Of a DNA stretch of 64,000 nt, positions 1 through 8,982 are shown one piece after another (within the stretch, counting starts at the first letter, position 1; each line of letters begins with the position of its first letter). Made by a program: the position numbers and the translations under genes. Source of the stretch: an uncultured Opitutaceae bacterium (lineage in GTDB: Bacteria > Verrucomicrobiota > Verrucomicrobiia > Opitutales > Opitutaceae); assembly GCA_903862935.1 (NCBI GenBank), contig CAIOZY010000015.1, forward strand, positions 1-64,000, given 5' to 3'. The notes under the pieces are model-generated. The model was not told where the DNA came from, did no database searches, and saw only the letters and a program-made list of their open reading frames with translations.

Positions 1-150
1 CAGTTCCTGCAGGCAGGACGGATCGGCCGTCCGGGGCAGATGATCGAGCGCGTTGCGCAGGAAGTGCACGTAGCAACGCTGCCAGAGGGCCGTGGGCAGG
101 ATCTCGGCGATGGCCTGGCGCAGGCCGGGATGGTCGTCGGTATCGGCGAC
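1..150 (-). mobile_element. IS256/Mutator-family transposase fragment, 5'-truncated, runs off the left edge
   Basis: Read on the minus strand, positions 150 to 1 stay open and encode DDHPGLRQAIAEILP, then WQRCYVHFLRNALDHLP and CLQEL. This is the characteristic central region of IS256-family (Mutator-type) transposases, including the DDH.GL catalytic-aspartate neighbourhood and the WQRC.VH block. The N-terminal half would lie above position 150, but that sequence belongs to an MFS transporter. An in-frame stop also lies just upstream at about 152-154. The element is therefore truncated at its 5' end, and no terminal inverted repeat is visible at the junction. The C-terminal part lies outside the window. 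The family call is from motif memory, not a search. Confidence 0.75.
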
Positions 151-151
151 A

Positions 152-595
152 GGCTACCTTCAGGTCAGTGGATTTTGCAGCGTTTTTGTCGGAGGGATCT
201 GGGCGGACCGATGGAGCCGTCGTCGCCCGGCGGCGCGGGCGTGGGTTGCTGCGATCGGATTCCTGCTGTGCGCCCCCGGGTTGTTTTTGACAGGCGTTGC
301 ACCGGCGCTGTCCTGGGCGGTCCTCGGGCTGCTCGTTTTCGGGGTTGGCCGCGGGCTCTTCGACTCGAACTGCATGCCCATCCTAAGGCAGATCGTTCCC
401 CAGAGGCTAAGCGCGACGGGTTACGGATTCATGAACCTGTTCAGCTGCGCTGCGGGAGGACTCATCGCCTACGGCAGTGGGGCGCTCCTTGATGCAGGCG
501 TCTCGCTGACGATCGTATTCAAGTGTGCGGCAGGGGGAATGGCAGTCGGAGCCCTGGGACTTGCTTTGCTGGTCCCTTCGAAACAACACGAGTAA
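152..595 (+). pseudogene. MFS transporter, C-terminal remnant
   Basis: About 147 residues are readable from the junction to the TAA. They contain four hydrophobic segments: GFCSVFVGGIWAD, an AIGFLLCAPGLF stretch, SWAVLGLLVFGVGRGLF, and GYGFMNLFSCAAGGLIAYG, followed by a last one before the C terminus. The loop GGIWADRWSRR is the conserved MFS A-like motif (G..ADR.GRR) and NCMPILRQIVP.RL.ATGYG is typical of hexuronate and sialic-acid type MFS carriers. The first six or so helices are missing and replaced by transposase sequence, so this is a broken gene. The frame opens further upstream at position 92, but residues before about 152 translate antisense transposase DNA. It may once have been the inner-membrane importer of the catabolic locus that follows. 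That is inference from position only. Confidence 0.7.
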
Positions 596-984
596 GATCG
601 GTGGCTTCCGCGGCTAGGCTTAGGTTCCCGCGTGGCCTTCGGCATTGCCCTATCGGCAGAGACAGCCTCGATAGTCCCTGAGGAAACGATATCTATTCGG
701 CCTTCTTGTCCGGCCAGTGCACCGGGGAGAGTCCCGCGGTGTACCCGTGTCCAGAACGATTGGCCAATTTTCCGAGAAGGGAATACAGGGCGGCCTCACG
801 ACGGGAGGCTCGGCGAACCCATTCCTGCTGCCTCTGTTACTTGTGGGTTAAAAAAAGTACCAGATCGCGCACGTTGCCTTTGCAGGCGATCGCGATTGCT
901 GATGGCCGCTGTTCGATCGTCTAGGCGGTCGCCCAGTTCCACCAAACCCCGAGACAAGCAACGCCCCAAAACCTCAGGACTACT
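596..984. other. Intergenic region upstream of the TonB-dependent receptor
   Basis: These 389 bases hold no convincing gene; the open frames have unnatural residue composition. A 10-bp palindrome ATTGGCCAAT lies at 759-768 and could be an operator. Immediately after it there is only a short A/T-rich patch (GGTTAAAAAAAG at about 846). No cobalamin or other riboswitch core was recognised. Confidence 0.4.
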
Positions 985-3324
985 ATGCATCCAACGCCAT
1001 CCGTACGTTCGTTTGTTCCCCTACTGATTATCGGTTGTTCGGCCGCTTCGCTCGCCACGGGCGCCTTCGGCCAGGGCGCGGCAAAGCCGTCCGACAGCGA
1101 GGTGGTCGTCATGTCGCCCTTCGACGTTAACGCCGCCCAGGACAAGGGATACCTCTCAACAAGCAGCGCGGCAATCACACGCCTGGCTGCCCCGGTGAAG
1201 GACCTGCCCGTCGACGTGATGATCATCAACCCCGACGTCATCAGCGACCTCGGCCACACGAGCCTCTACGATTTCGGGCGGTTTATCGTGGGTTCCAACG
1301 ACCACGGCTCCGCCGGTCAGTGGACCTTCGACATGCGCGGATTCAACAGCGCCGGACTCGACGACACCCAGCGGGACGGCTTCCGCTTCACCGGGCGCCC
1401 AAACGTGTACAATATCGACCGGATCGAGATCATCATGGGGCCGAACTCGGTCGTGCAGGGCGCCGCAGACCCGGGCGGCCAAGTCAACGTCATCACCAAG
1501 TCGGCCCAGGTTAAGCGCCAATTCACGACCTTCACCGGGCAGGTGGGTAGCTTCTCGTCCTGGCGCGCCGCGATCGACTCGAACCAGTCGGCCAAGATTG
1601 GCGATCAGGACCTGGCGATCCGCGTCAACGCGGTCTGCGAGAACGGGGCGACCTTCGTCAAGTTCAGCAAGGACCAGTACCGCGGCATCGCGGTTGCCGG
1701 CAAGGATGAGCTTTGGGGTGGCAAGACGGTCGTCGAAGGCAAGTTCGAATACCTCCACGAAGAGCGGGTTCCGTGGAACAACCTGATTGACCGTTGGTCG
1801 GGCGGCCCGGGGTTGAACGGAGGGTTCGACATCGCCCTGAACCGGCAGATCCCGAAGCTGTACAACTACAACGAGGCGAACGCACTTGAGGGCCCCGATT
1901 CCCTTGAGAAGCGCGACGGCACTTACCTGGAGGGACAGCTGACGCACCGCTTCTCGGACACCCTAAACTTCCTGCTAGTCGGCCAGACCGGCACAGAGAA
2001 GGCGCCTTTCTATCGCCAGGGCGGGGTGAGCCCCTCCGTGAGCTACATCGCCGCAACCAATTCCTACGTCGACAACCGCGCATGGACCTGGGCGGTGAGC
2101 AATGATCGGCGCTACAACATGCGCGCCCTGCTCAATTACGACCTGCGTCTGGGCTGGATGGACCAGCAGATGATCGCCGGATTCTCGTATCTATCTGTTC
2201 GCTACAGTGGCTATCAGGACAACCTCTTCAGCACGGCCACAAGCGCCGCGGTGGTCGACCAGACCCCACTGTTCCCCGGCGGAGTCACAGCAGCCAACTA
2301 CGGCCTTAATATGACAGGCCGGTACTGGAAGGCCCAGGCCGCCAACTCGGACCACGTCGACAGCCCAAGCTATTACCTCAACTCCACGGGAAGCTATTTT
2401 AACGGGAAGATAAAGACCGTCGTGGGCTACAGTTGGAACAGTGCGGACAGGACAGACTACTTCTACGCCGCCCCTGCCGGTGCGTACAATGACCACACCG
2501 CCTCGGTCCCGACCCCGACCCGTTCGGTAGCGTACTCGGTTAAGGCCCCGATCCCGATGATCTCGGTCATCTTCGCCGTAACGCCGGAGATCAACCTGTA
2601 CGCGGACTACTCGAAATCCTTCAAGCCGCAGACGGTCTACTACCCGACCCTGGACCTCACAACCGGGGCCCAGACCGGGTCCCTCGGCCCGATCACCGGT
2701 GTCGGCTATGAGGGCGGCGTGAAGTTCGACTTCTCCAAGGTGGGCCTCACCGGCTCGATTGCCGGGTACAGCTGCGTGGAGCAGAACATCGCAGCAGTGC
2801 TCGACACGAACATCGTGGCGGGGTTGCTCGGAGTCCCCGCCTCGCTCTCCCAGCGGTACTACGTGCCCGGCACGGCGCAGACCGACAAGGGTTTGGAAGT
2901 GCAGCTCTTCTACAGTCCCACGCCCGAGCTGAGCTTCATGGTCAACTACGCGTACAGTTCCGGCTACATCACGCGGAGCGACTTGCTGCCGGCGGTGCTC
3001 GGCCAAGAGGCGAACGTCCACTTCAAGCAGATGGCCAACGCCTTGATGAAGTATACGTGGATGGACGGCCCGATGAAGGGCTGGTTCCTCGGCGCGAACG
3101 GCTTTGCCAGGGGCCGCGAATGGCGCATCCAGAGCATCGAGTACGGCACCAACGCCGGCTATGGCGTCCTCGGCGGCCTTGCCGGCTACTCCGGGAAGTG
3201 GGGGTCAACGCTGTACACGGCCCAGGTGAACGTAGACAACGTCTTCAACAAGATCTATCTGCGCACCTACGCTATGGTTGGTGAGCCGCGACAGTTCTCG
3301 GTCTCACTTAACGTCAAGTTCTGA
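985..3324 (+). CDS. TonB-dependent outer-membrane receptor
   Basis: This 779-residue protein has an N-terminal signal peptide (hydrophobic stretch LLIIGCSAASLATGAFG ending near residue 30). A short linker is followed by the plug start VVVMSPFDVNAAQDKGY, the form common in Verrucomicrobia. The plug domain runs to about residue 200 and includes RIEIIMGPNSVVQGAADPGGQVNVITK cut into the usual RIE...GP...G....GG..N..TK pattern. The rest is a 22-strand barrel ending in the aromatic C-terminal residue F (SVSLNVKF). It should import a TonB-energised ligand across the outer membrane. The substrate is not readable, but the catabolic operon directly downstream suggests an oligosaccharide or acidic sugar rather than a siderophore. 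It is separated from that operon by a strong terminator. No Shine-Dalgarno site precedes the ATG. Confidence 0.9.
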   Translation: MHPTPSVRSFVPLLIIGCSAASLATGAFGQGAAKPSDSEVVVMSPFDVNAAQDKGYLSTSSAAITRLAAPVKDLPVDVMIINPDVISDLGHTSLYDFGRFIVGSNDHGSAGQWTFDMRGFNSAGLDDTQRDGFRFTGRPNVYNIDRIEIIMGPNSVVQGAADPGGQVNVITKSAQVKRQFTTFTGQVGSFSSWRAAIDSNQSAKIGDQDLAIRVNAVCENGATFVKFSKDQYRGIAVAGKDELWGGKTVVEGKFEYLHEERVPWNNLIDRWSGGPGLNGGFDIALNRQIPKLYNYNEANALEGPDSLEKRDGTYLEGQLTHRFSDTLNFLLVGQTGTEKAPFYRQGGVSPSVSYIAATNSYVDNRAWTWAVSNDRRYNMRALLNYDLRLGWMDQQMIAGFSYLSVRYSGYQDNLFSTATSAAVVDQTPLFPGGVTAANYGLNMTGRYWKAQAANSDHVDSPSYYLNSTGSYFNGKIKTVVGYSWNSADRTDYFYAAPAGAYNDHTASVPTPTRSVAYSVKAPIPMISVIFAVTPEINLYADYSKSFKPQTVYYPTLDLTTGAQTGSLGPITGVGYEGGVKFDFSKVGLTGSIAGYSCVEQNIAAVLDTNIVAGLLGVPASLSQRYYVPGTAQTDKGLEVQLFYSPTPELSFMVNYAYSSGYITRSDLLPAVLGQEANVHFKQMANALMKYTWMDGPMKGWFLGANGFARGREWRIQSIEYGTNAGYGVLGGLAGYSGKWGSTLYTAQVNVDNVFNKIYLRTYAMVGEPRQFSVSLNVKF

Positions 3325-3354
3325 GCGGTTCAGCTGGTGTCAGGGTTTGTAGGT

Positions 3355-3392
3355 AGCCCGGCCGGTTCAAGGGCCGGCCGGGCTCAATTTTT
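3355..3392 (+). terminator. Intrinsic terminator after the TonB-dependent receptor
   Basis: An 11-bp perfect stem, AGCCCGGCCGG (3355-3365) with CCGGCCGGGCT (3374-3384), has an 8-base loop and is followed by CAA and five T residues (3388-3392). It ends only six bases before the next start codon, so it may act as an attenuator that lets a fraction of transcription through to the aldolase gene. Confidence 0.8.
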
Positions 3393-3398
3393 CAACAC

Positions 3399-4313
3399 AT
3401 GAAAGACTTCCGCCTATCCGGCCTCATCGCGGCGCCATTCACGCCCTTCAACGCCGACCTGCGGCTCAATCTGGCTGCGGTTCCCAAGATCGCCAGCCAC
3501 CTGGTCCGTCAGGGGGTGAAGGGCGCCTTCATCGCCGGCACCACCGGCGAGTGGTGCTCGCTCACCGAGGAGGAGCGCCTGAGCCTCGCTGTGGCTTGGC
3601 GCAAGGCAGCCGGACCGGAGCTGAAGCTGATCGTCCACGTCGGCCACACCTCGGTCGCCTCCTCGGAGGCCCTGGCCGCCCACGCCGAGAAGATCGGCGC
3701 GGACGCGATCGGATACCTGGCGCCGACCTTCTTCAGGCCCCCCACCCTCGAGGCCCTGGTCGACTGTTGCAGGCGGGTTGCCGGGGCGGCGCCCAAGACG
3801 CCGTTCTACTACTACCACATGCCGGACATGACCGCCGTGGACTTCCGGATGGCCGATTTCCTGCCGCTGGCGAAAGCGGCGATCCCGACCTTCCGGGGCA
3901 TCAAGTTCACGCATGGCGACCTCATGGACTTTGGTCTCACGGTCCAGGCCGCCGGGTCGGACTACGACATCCTCTTCGGCAGGGACGAGTACCTGCTCTC
4001 GGCCCTAGTCCTCGGCGCAAAGGGGGCCGTTGGAAGCACCTACAACTATTCCGCAAAGATCTATCTTCGGATGATGGAGGCCTTCGAGGCCCACCGGCTT
4101 GAGGAGGCCCGTCTGTCTCAGGTCCTCATCCAGAAGACGATCCTACCGCTGGTCCGTCACGGGGGCCTGACGGTCGGAAAGACCTTCATGGCGCTTGCCG
4201 GGGTCGACTGCGGCCCAGCGCGGCCGCCGCTTTCCCCGCTCGCCCCGAAGCTCGTTTCCTCGCTCAAGAAGGATCTGGAGGCCATCGGCTTCTTCGAAGC
4301 GGTCCGCTGCTGA
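3399..4313 (+). CDS. N-acetylneuraminate lyase-type aldolase (DapA/NanA superfamily)
   Basis: 304 residues, the normal length for the family. It is a class I pyruvate aldolase of the DHDPS/NAL superfamily. The GTTGEW motif corresponds to the pyruvate-carboxylate loop (GSTGE). The Schiff-base lysine is K169 in RGIKFTHGDLMDFG and the catalytic tyrosine is Y139 in FYYYHMPDMT. These motifs, the 30-residue Tyr-Lys spacing and the segment LLSALVLGAKGAVGSTYNYSAK match vertebrate-type N-acetylneuraminate pyruvate lyase better than E. coli NanA. The likely reaction is cleavage of a sialic-acid-like 2-keto sugar acid to pyruvate and an aldose. No nanE, nanK or sialidase is nearby, so another keto-acid substrate is possible. 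It starts six bases after a terminator, with no Shine-Dalgarno site, and leads a six-gene run to 12021. Confidence 0.8.
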   Translation: MKDFRLSGLIAAPFTPFNADLRLNLAAVPKIASHLVRQGVKGAFIAGTTGEWCSLTEEERLSLAVAWRKAAGPELKLIVHVGHTSVASSEALAAHAEKIGADAIGYLAPTFFRPPTLEALVDCCRRVAGAAPKTPFYYYHMPDMTAVDFRMADFLPLAKAAIPTFRGIKFTHGDLMDFGLTVQAAGSDYDILFGRDEYLLSALVLGAKGAVGSTYNYSAKIYLRMMEAFEAHRLEEARLSQVLIQKTILPLVRHGGLTVGKTFMALAGVDCGPARPPLSPLAPKLVSSLKKDLEAIGFFEAVRC

Positions 4314-4339
4314 CGCTCCAGCCCCTACCCCTTTATCCT
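4310..4339 (+). promoter_or_regulatory. Candidate internal promoter for the FG-GAP gene, leaderless spacing
   Basis: CTGACG (4310-4315), 18 bases, then TATCCT (4334-4339), with exactly six bases (CCCCCC) before the ATG at 4346. The spacing predicts a transcript beginning at or next to the start codon. The same TA..CT-N6-ATG layout appears before the genes starting at 28276 and 51521. Confidence 0.35.
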
Positions 4340-4345
4340 CCCCCC

Positions 4346-7144
4346 ATGAAACCATGCCCCCGTTCCCGGGCGGCCAGTCTTGGCTTGGCCCGGTTTCTCG
4401 GTCTCTGCCTCACCCTTGGCGCGCTCGGAGCCAGCCGCTCGGCCGCCCAACCCGCGGCCTTTCGAGACAATGACTTCGCCTCGTTCTCGAAGGGCTCCTG
4501 GGAGCCGGCCGACCTGTACGTCACCGCAACCGGTGCCGTGAAGTCGGTCAACCGCTACGACCTGAACAACGACGGCTACTTGGACTTGGTCTTCAACTCC
4601 TCGCACGATGAGCACCGGGCGATCGAGCCGACCTGTGTCGCCGTGCGACGGGGCGAGCGGACCTTTCGAAAACTCCCTCTTCCGACCCTGGGGAGCAGCC
4701 GGGCGGTGGTCGCCGACCTGAACCGGGACGGCTTCCCCGACGCGATTGTGCTGCCCAACAACAACGGCACAACAGTTCGCCGGCCTTTGTCGATCTTCTG
4801 GGGCGGGCCGGACGGCTGGTCAGGAGCGCGCCGGACCAACCTCCTCACCATGGATGCCAGGGCTGCTGCAGTGGCTGACCTGAACGGCGACGGCTGGCCC
4901 GATCTGGTGGTCCTGAACGGCTCGCGCTGGTCCGCGGCGGATGGACCGGAATCAATCCTAAGAGTCTACTGGGGCGGGCCGGACGGCTTCAGCCATGAGA
5001 AACACCACGACATCGTCGTGCCCCATTCAGTCGACTTGATTTCCGCCGATCTGGACGGAGACGGCCGCCCGGACATCGCGGTCCTTACCGGCGGCGCCGA
5101 CGGGGCAATCCTTGTGTTCTGGAGCGGGCCGGGAGGCCTATCGGAGCCCGCCCGGATAGCCCTGGGAATCTCCGACGCGCAACGCCTTACCCTGGTCAAG
5201 GCACCCTCGGCCTCACGCCCGAGCCTGGTTGCCAATGGGGGCGGAAAGGCCCTCCTCAGGCGCGACCCCACGACCGGGAAGGAGGAGTTCCAGTCCTCGC
5301 AGGTCGTCTTTGTTGACCCGGGCTCGGCCCCGCGGGCCTGGCGGGGGCCACGGCAGATGCTCACCCCGCCCTGCTCCGAACTGATCGTCGCCGATCTGAA
5401 AGGCGACGGCTGTCCCGACCTCGTGCTCGCCGACCGGACGGCGCCTGCCGACAGCGTCCATGTCCTCTGGGGTGACACGCAGGGTAACTTTGACGCCGCC
5501 CGGGTGACGACTTTTCCGATCGGCTACGGCTCGGCGCTTGCCGTCGACGATATCGACGGCGATGGCCACCCGGACTTAGTTGTCGGTACAGCCCGCACGG
5601 CGGACACCTATCAGTCCAAGTCCAAAGTCCTCTTCGGGGACGGCAAGGGTAGATTCCGTGAAGGGTTCGAGGTGGACACGGCGGGGGTGGAAGGAGTCTG
5701 CGTAACCCGGGACGACACGCAGGCCCGGATCATCTTTTGCAACGAGATCGAGGGCCGGGTGCACGAGGATCTCCCGGCGATGGTCTACTGGGGCGGGCCC
5801 GAGGGCTTCTCGCCGGAGCGGATGACAAAGTTTCCGATCCGCTCGGGCTACGTGTGCGCAGCCGCCGATCTGAACGACGATGGCTACCCGGACCTAGTCT
5901 TGATGTCGATCGTTCACGCCGACGCGGAGCACCACGCCGGGGTCGGATTCAACATCCTGTGGGGCGGCCCGGACGGGCTGAAGAGCGACCGGCGGACGAT
6001 CCTCAATGACTACGGGGTCTACAGCCTGTGCATCGCCGATGTGAACAAGGATGGCTATCTGGACTTGGTCGCCCGCAGCAACCAGCAGACCGGGGGCCTC
6101 ATCATCTGGTACGGCGGCCCGAACGGATTTTCGAGGGAGCACAGGCAGGTCTTCGGAATCGAGGGGAGCGAGGGCCAGGTCCTGGTCGCCGACTTCAACA
6201 AGGACGGCTACCCCGACATCGCGGTCGCCCGCAATACCGCGAACCTTGTGACGATCTTCTGGGGAGGCAAGGAGGGCTTCTCGATGGGCAACCAGGCCTC
6301 GATCCCGATCGTAGCCCCGGCCGACCTCAACGCCGCCGACCTGAACCGGGACGGCTGGCTCGACCTGACCGTTGCGACCCACAAGCTTCCGGATGACCCC
6401 GAGGAATACGACTTCGGGTCGGTCATTTTCTGGGGCAGCCCGGGCGGTTTTCGCCAGTCGAACTCCCAGCACCTGCCGACCCACGACGGGCTCGGAGCGG
6501 TGATCGCCGACTTCGACGGGGACGGTTGCCTCGACCTGTTCACGCCGAGCTACCACCGCTCATTCACCCGTGAGTCGATCGCTGCGGAGCTCTTCTGGGG
6601 AGGCAAGGAGGGGTTCTCGGACCTGAATCGGACGGACCTAATGCAGGATGGAAGCGACGCCGGGATGGCGGCGGATTTCAACGGGGACGGGAAGATCGAC
6701 CTCGTGGTCGCCTGCCACACCCGAGACGGGAGCCATTTCACAAACTCCCTTCTCTACCTTAACGATGGCGTCCGGTTCACAACGACTGTGCCCCTGAAGC
6801 TGCCCACGGTCGGACCGCATTACATGTACCGTAACGACGTCGGCGCACTGTATGACCGGACCTATCGGAAGGTATACACCTCGTCGGTCATCACCCTCGG
6901 CCATGCGTTCACCAATGGGTCGATCGAGGCGACGGCTGATTGTCCGGGAAAGAGCCGTCTTGAGTTACTTGTACACGGCGCGGCCACGGCGAAGGATCTG
7001 GAGTCGGCGCCTTGGAGGCTTTGCGCCGGCGGCAGATTCGAGATGCGGGCAACCGACCGCTTCCTGCAGTACCGCGCAATCCTCGTCTCGGACAACGGCG
7101 ACCGCTACCCCTCCCTCAAGGGGGTCGTCCTCACCGTCAAATGA
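4346..7144 (+). CDS. Secreted FG-GAP/VCBS repeat beta-propeller protein
   Basis: 932 residues. A signal peptide occupies about residues 1-35 (hydrophobic core LGLARFLGLCLTLGALGA, cleavage near SAAQPA). The body contains twelve copies of a calcium-binding loop D-x-[ND]-x-DG-x-x-D, such as DLNGDGWPDLVV, DIDGDGHPDLVV and DFNKDGYPDIAV. Each is usually followed by a strand ending WGGP.GF, the hallmark of integrin-alpha-like FG-GAP propellers. About 100 C-terminal residues form a beta-rich module with FLQYRAILVSDNG, like the galactose-binding-type tails found in such proteins. It probably binds or presents glycans at the cell surface or in the periplasm; no catalytic residues are evident. Its stop overlaps the next ATG by four bases, so the two are translationally coupled. 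Confidence 0.85.
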   Translation: MKPCPRSRAASLGLARFLGLCLTLGALGASRSAAQPAAFRDNDFASFSKGSWEPADLYVTATGAVKSVNRYDLNNDGYLDLVFNSSHDEHRAIEPTCVAVRRGERTFRKLPLPTLGSSRAVVADLNRDGFPDAIVLPNNNGTTVRRPLSIFWGGPDGWSGARRTNLLTMDARAAAVADLNGDGWPDLVVLNGSRWSAADGPESILRVYWGGPDGFSHEKHHDIVVPHSVDLISADLDGDGRPDIAVLTGGADGAILVFWSGPGGLSEPARIALGISDAQRLTLVKAPSASRPSLVANGGGKALLRRDPTTGKEEFQSSQVVFVDPGSAPRAWRGPRQMLTPPCSELIVADLKGDGCPDLVLADRTAPADSVHVLWGDTQGNFDAARVTTFPIGYGSALAVDDIDGDGHPDLVVGTARTADTYQSKSKVLFGDGKGRFREGFEVDTAGVEGVCVTRDDTQARIIFCNEIEGRVHEDLPAMVYWGGPEGFSPERMTKFPIRSGYVCAAADLNDDGYPDLVLMSIVHADAEHHAGVGFNILWGGPDGLKSDRRTILNDYGVYSLCIADVNKDGYLDLVARSNQQTGGLIIWYGGPNGFSREHRQVFGIEGSEGQVLVADFNKDGYPDIAVARNTANLVTIFWGGKEGFSMGNQASIPIVAPADLNAADLNRDGWLDLTVATHKLPDDPEEYDFGSVIFWGSPGGFRQSNSQHLPTHDGLGAVIADFDGDGCLDLFTPSYHRSFTRESIAAELFWGGKEGFSDLNRTDLMQDGSDAGMAADFNGDGKIDLVVACHTRDGSHFTNSLLYLNDGVRFTTTVPLKLPTVGPHYMYRNDVGALYDRTYRKVYTSSVITLGHAFTNGSIEATADCPGKSRLELLVHGAATAKDLESAPWRLCAGGRFEMRATDRFLQYRAILVSDNGDRYPSLKGVVLTVK

Positions 7145-8982
7145 AGGGCCCTTCGGCGGGCGCGCTTGCTTCTGTCGCGCGGGCTCTCGGCGTCTGCGCC
7201 CTCTCCATTGGCCTTTCCGCCGCGGCCCAGGAATCGCAGAGCTCCCCGCTCCGCTGGCGGGTGATCGAACCTTGGCTTGATCCGGCCAACGGTGCGGGCC
7301 GCTTCAACCACGACCGGGGCCTTCTCACCTGGGAAACGATGCTTTCTGTCGGACCGGACACCGTCCTCGGGCGTTATCTCGAACAGGCGCGGAGCCTGGG
7401 CTTTAACGGGTTCTGCCTCTCCGATACCGACATAGAGGCCAATCCGGCCGCCGTCCGCTCCCTGTGCCACTACCTGAAGGGCCGCGGAATCGCGACCTTC
7501 GCCTACCGCGACTGGAACGAGGCAGAGGGGAGGGTCGCCCACGCAATCGATGATCCGCGGCCTCGGTCCTCGCCAGCCCTCAATCCGTACGGCGCCGCCG
7601 CCCGCGCATTCTGGAAGGGTCGGATCGCCCGGGACTGGGAGATTGTCCCCGAACTGGCGGGCTACCGCATGGACGGGGCCGAGTACTACTTCAGCAACGG
7701 CGCCCCCTGGATGGGTTCGGGGCCTGAGATGGGGGGAAAAACAGGCCGGGAGTGCGCCCGGGAGGCGATTCGACTCGTTGCCGGGGAACTCGCACGGCAC
7801 GGCGGCACGCTCTTTTGGGAAAGCTGCGAGGACGACCCCTGGGGGCAGAGGCAGGAGGCCTGGTATTACCGAGGGATGACCGGCGAGATTCCCGCAAACG
7901 CGTTCGTCATCATCAAGGATCACTACTGGGACTTCCATCCGGGCTGGCCCCCCCACCCCCTGGCGGGAGCGATCACGAAGGATGCCCTCGGGCGCTCGCC
8001 CTACCTCACCTCGATCCAACTCCCCGGCGAGTACACCGGGGCAAACGATGTGCCGTGGTGCCGCACCTCCGACGTCACCGAGGCCCTGAGGCTCATCGCC
8101 GCCAGCGGACAGCAGGGCCTCTGGGTCGTAGACCAGCCTCTTTCCCGGGCTCCCTGGGATCATCCGCTGAACGCCGTCAATTGGTACGCCTTGGGGGCGG
8201 CAATGCGCAACCCGGACGCGGAACCGGCCGCACTGGAGCTTGCCTGGGCCAGGGCAGAATTTGGGCCGCAGGCTGCGCCCGTCCTCATTGAGGTTCTCCA
8301 CAAGACCACCGAGGCGGCCCGCGGCATGTACGAGTTTGCGGGGCTGTGGAACGCCTGTCACAGCCGCTTCCCGGGCTTGAAGTATCTCGACTCGCACTTG
8401 TGCGGGCCGTACCGCCAGGTGCGCCGGATGAGCGGCATGATGGGGTTCATCCTGCCCCTGGATATGTACCCACCCGCCCAGGCGGAGCGGCTGCGGGCCG
8501 ACCCCAGGACCCGGATGGTTTTCAACCAGTATCCGATCACCGAGGAACTGAAGGCGCAGGCGACGGCGGAAAAGGACGGGGCGGTCGCGAGAATGGATGA
8601 GGCGATCGCGCTTTGGGAGTCCGTTCAGGGCAGGGTCGACCCGCAGCGCTATGCGGAGATTCTTTCGGGCCTGAAGGCCAACCGCGACGACGCGATCGCC
8701 TTCCGGTGGATGATGGACCTGTATTTCGATTGGAAGCTCAGGAAACTCACCGAGGCCCGGATAGACGCTGCCCTGGACGCATGCCGGGATCTTGCCGGGA
8801 GCGCCGTGCCGCAACCCCTGGACCCCCGCCCCGCCCAGGTGACCTCGGTGGCCCCCGCCTCGCTTAAGACCTTTGCCGAGGAACTGCGCCGGGAACTACA
8901 CCACCCAGCGCTGGAGGCCTACTGGCAGGCCCACCCGACGGGCGTCGTCTCAGTCGAGCCCGCCACCCAAGACAATTTATGA
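7141..8982 (+). CDS. Secreted glycoside-hydrolase-like protein, function unassigned
   Basis: 613 residues from the ATG that overlaps the preceding stop. The frame stays open upstream to 7012, but that part lies inside the FG-GAP gene. A signal peptide is present (ALASVARALGVCALSIGLSAAAQ). Residues about 30-370 read like a TIM-barrel hydrolase, with AGYRMDGAEYYFSNGAPW, GTLFWESCEDDPWGQ and IKDHYWDFHPGWPP giving acidic and aromatic clusters as in alpha-glucuronidase-type enzymes. The C-terminal half is helical. I cannot assign a GH family. Its place between an FG-GAP protein and URO-D/aldolase enzymes suggests work on a glycan or acidic sugar after uptake or at the envelope. It overlaps the next start by four bases. 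Confidence 0.55.
   Translation: MKGPSAGALASVARALGVCALSIGLSAAAQESQSSPLRWRVIEPWLDPANGAGRFNHDRGLLTWETMLSVGPDTVLGRYLEQARSLGFNGFCLSDTDIEANPAAVRSLCHYLKGRGIATFAYRDWNEAEGRVAHAIDDPRPRSSPALNPYGAAARAFWKGRIARDWEIVPELAGYRMDGAEYYFSNGAPWMGSGPEMGGKTGRECAREAIRLVAGELARHGGTLFWESCEDDPWGQRQEAWYYRGMTGEIPANAFVIIKDHYWDFHPGWPPHPLAGAITKDALGRSPYLTSIQLPGEYTGANDVPWCRTSDVTEALRLIAASGQQGLWVVDQPLSRAPWDHPLNAVNWYALGAAMRNPDAEPAALELAWARAEFGPQAAPVLIEVLHKTTEAARGMYEFAGLWNACHSRFPGLKYLDSHLCGPYRQVRRMSGMMGFILPLDMYPPAQAERLRADPRTRMVFNQYPITEELKAQATAEKDGAVARMDEAIALWESVQGRVDPQRYAEILSGLKANRDDAIAFRWMMDLYFDWKLRKLTEARIDAALDACRDLAGSAVPQPLDPRPAQVTSVAPASLKTFAEELRRELHHPALEAYWQAHPTGVVSVEPATQDNL

Noticed and set aside
596-984. Cobalamin-riboswitch-like stretch before the TonB-dependent receptor (CCAGTGCACCGG, GGGAGAGTCCCGCGG)
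   Set aside because: The diagnostic B12-box and the rest of the conserved core are absent and the arms do not fit the family fold.
1156-1947. Long minus-strand open frame inside the TonB receptor gene
   Set aside because: It is the antisense shadow of a well-conserved gene; composition is Arg/Val/Leu-biased with no motif.
7105-8814. 569-codon minus-strand frame opposite the glycosidase-like gene
   Set aside because: Shadow frame of high-GC coding DNA; no signal or domain; the plus-strand gene has a signal peptide and operon overlaps.
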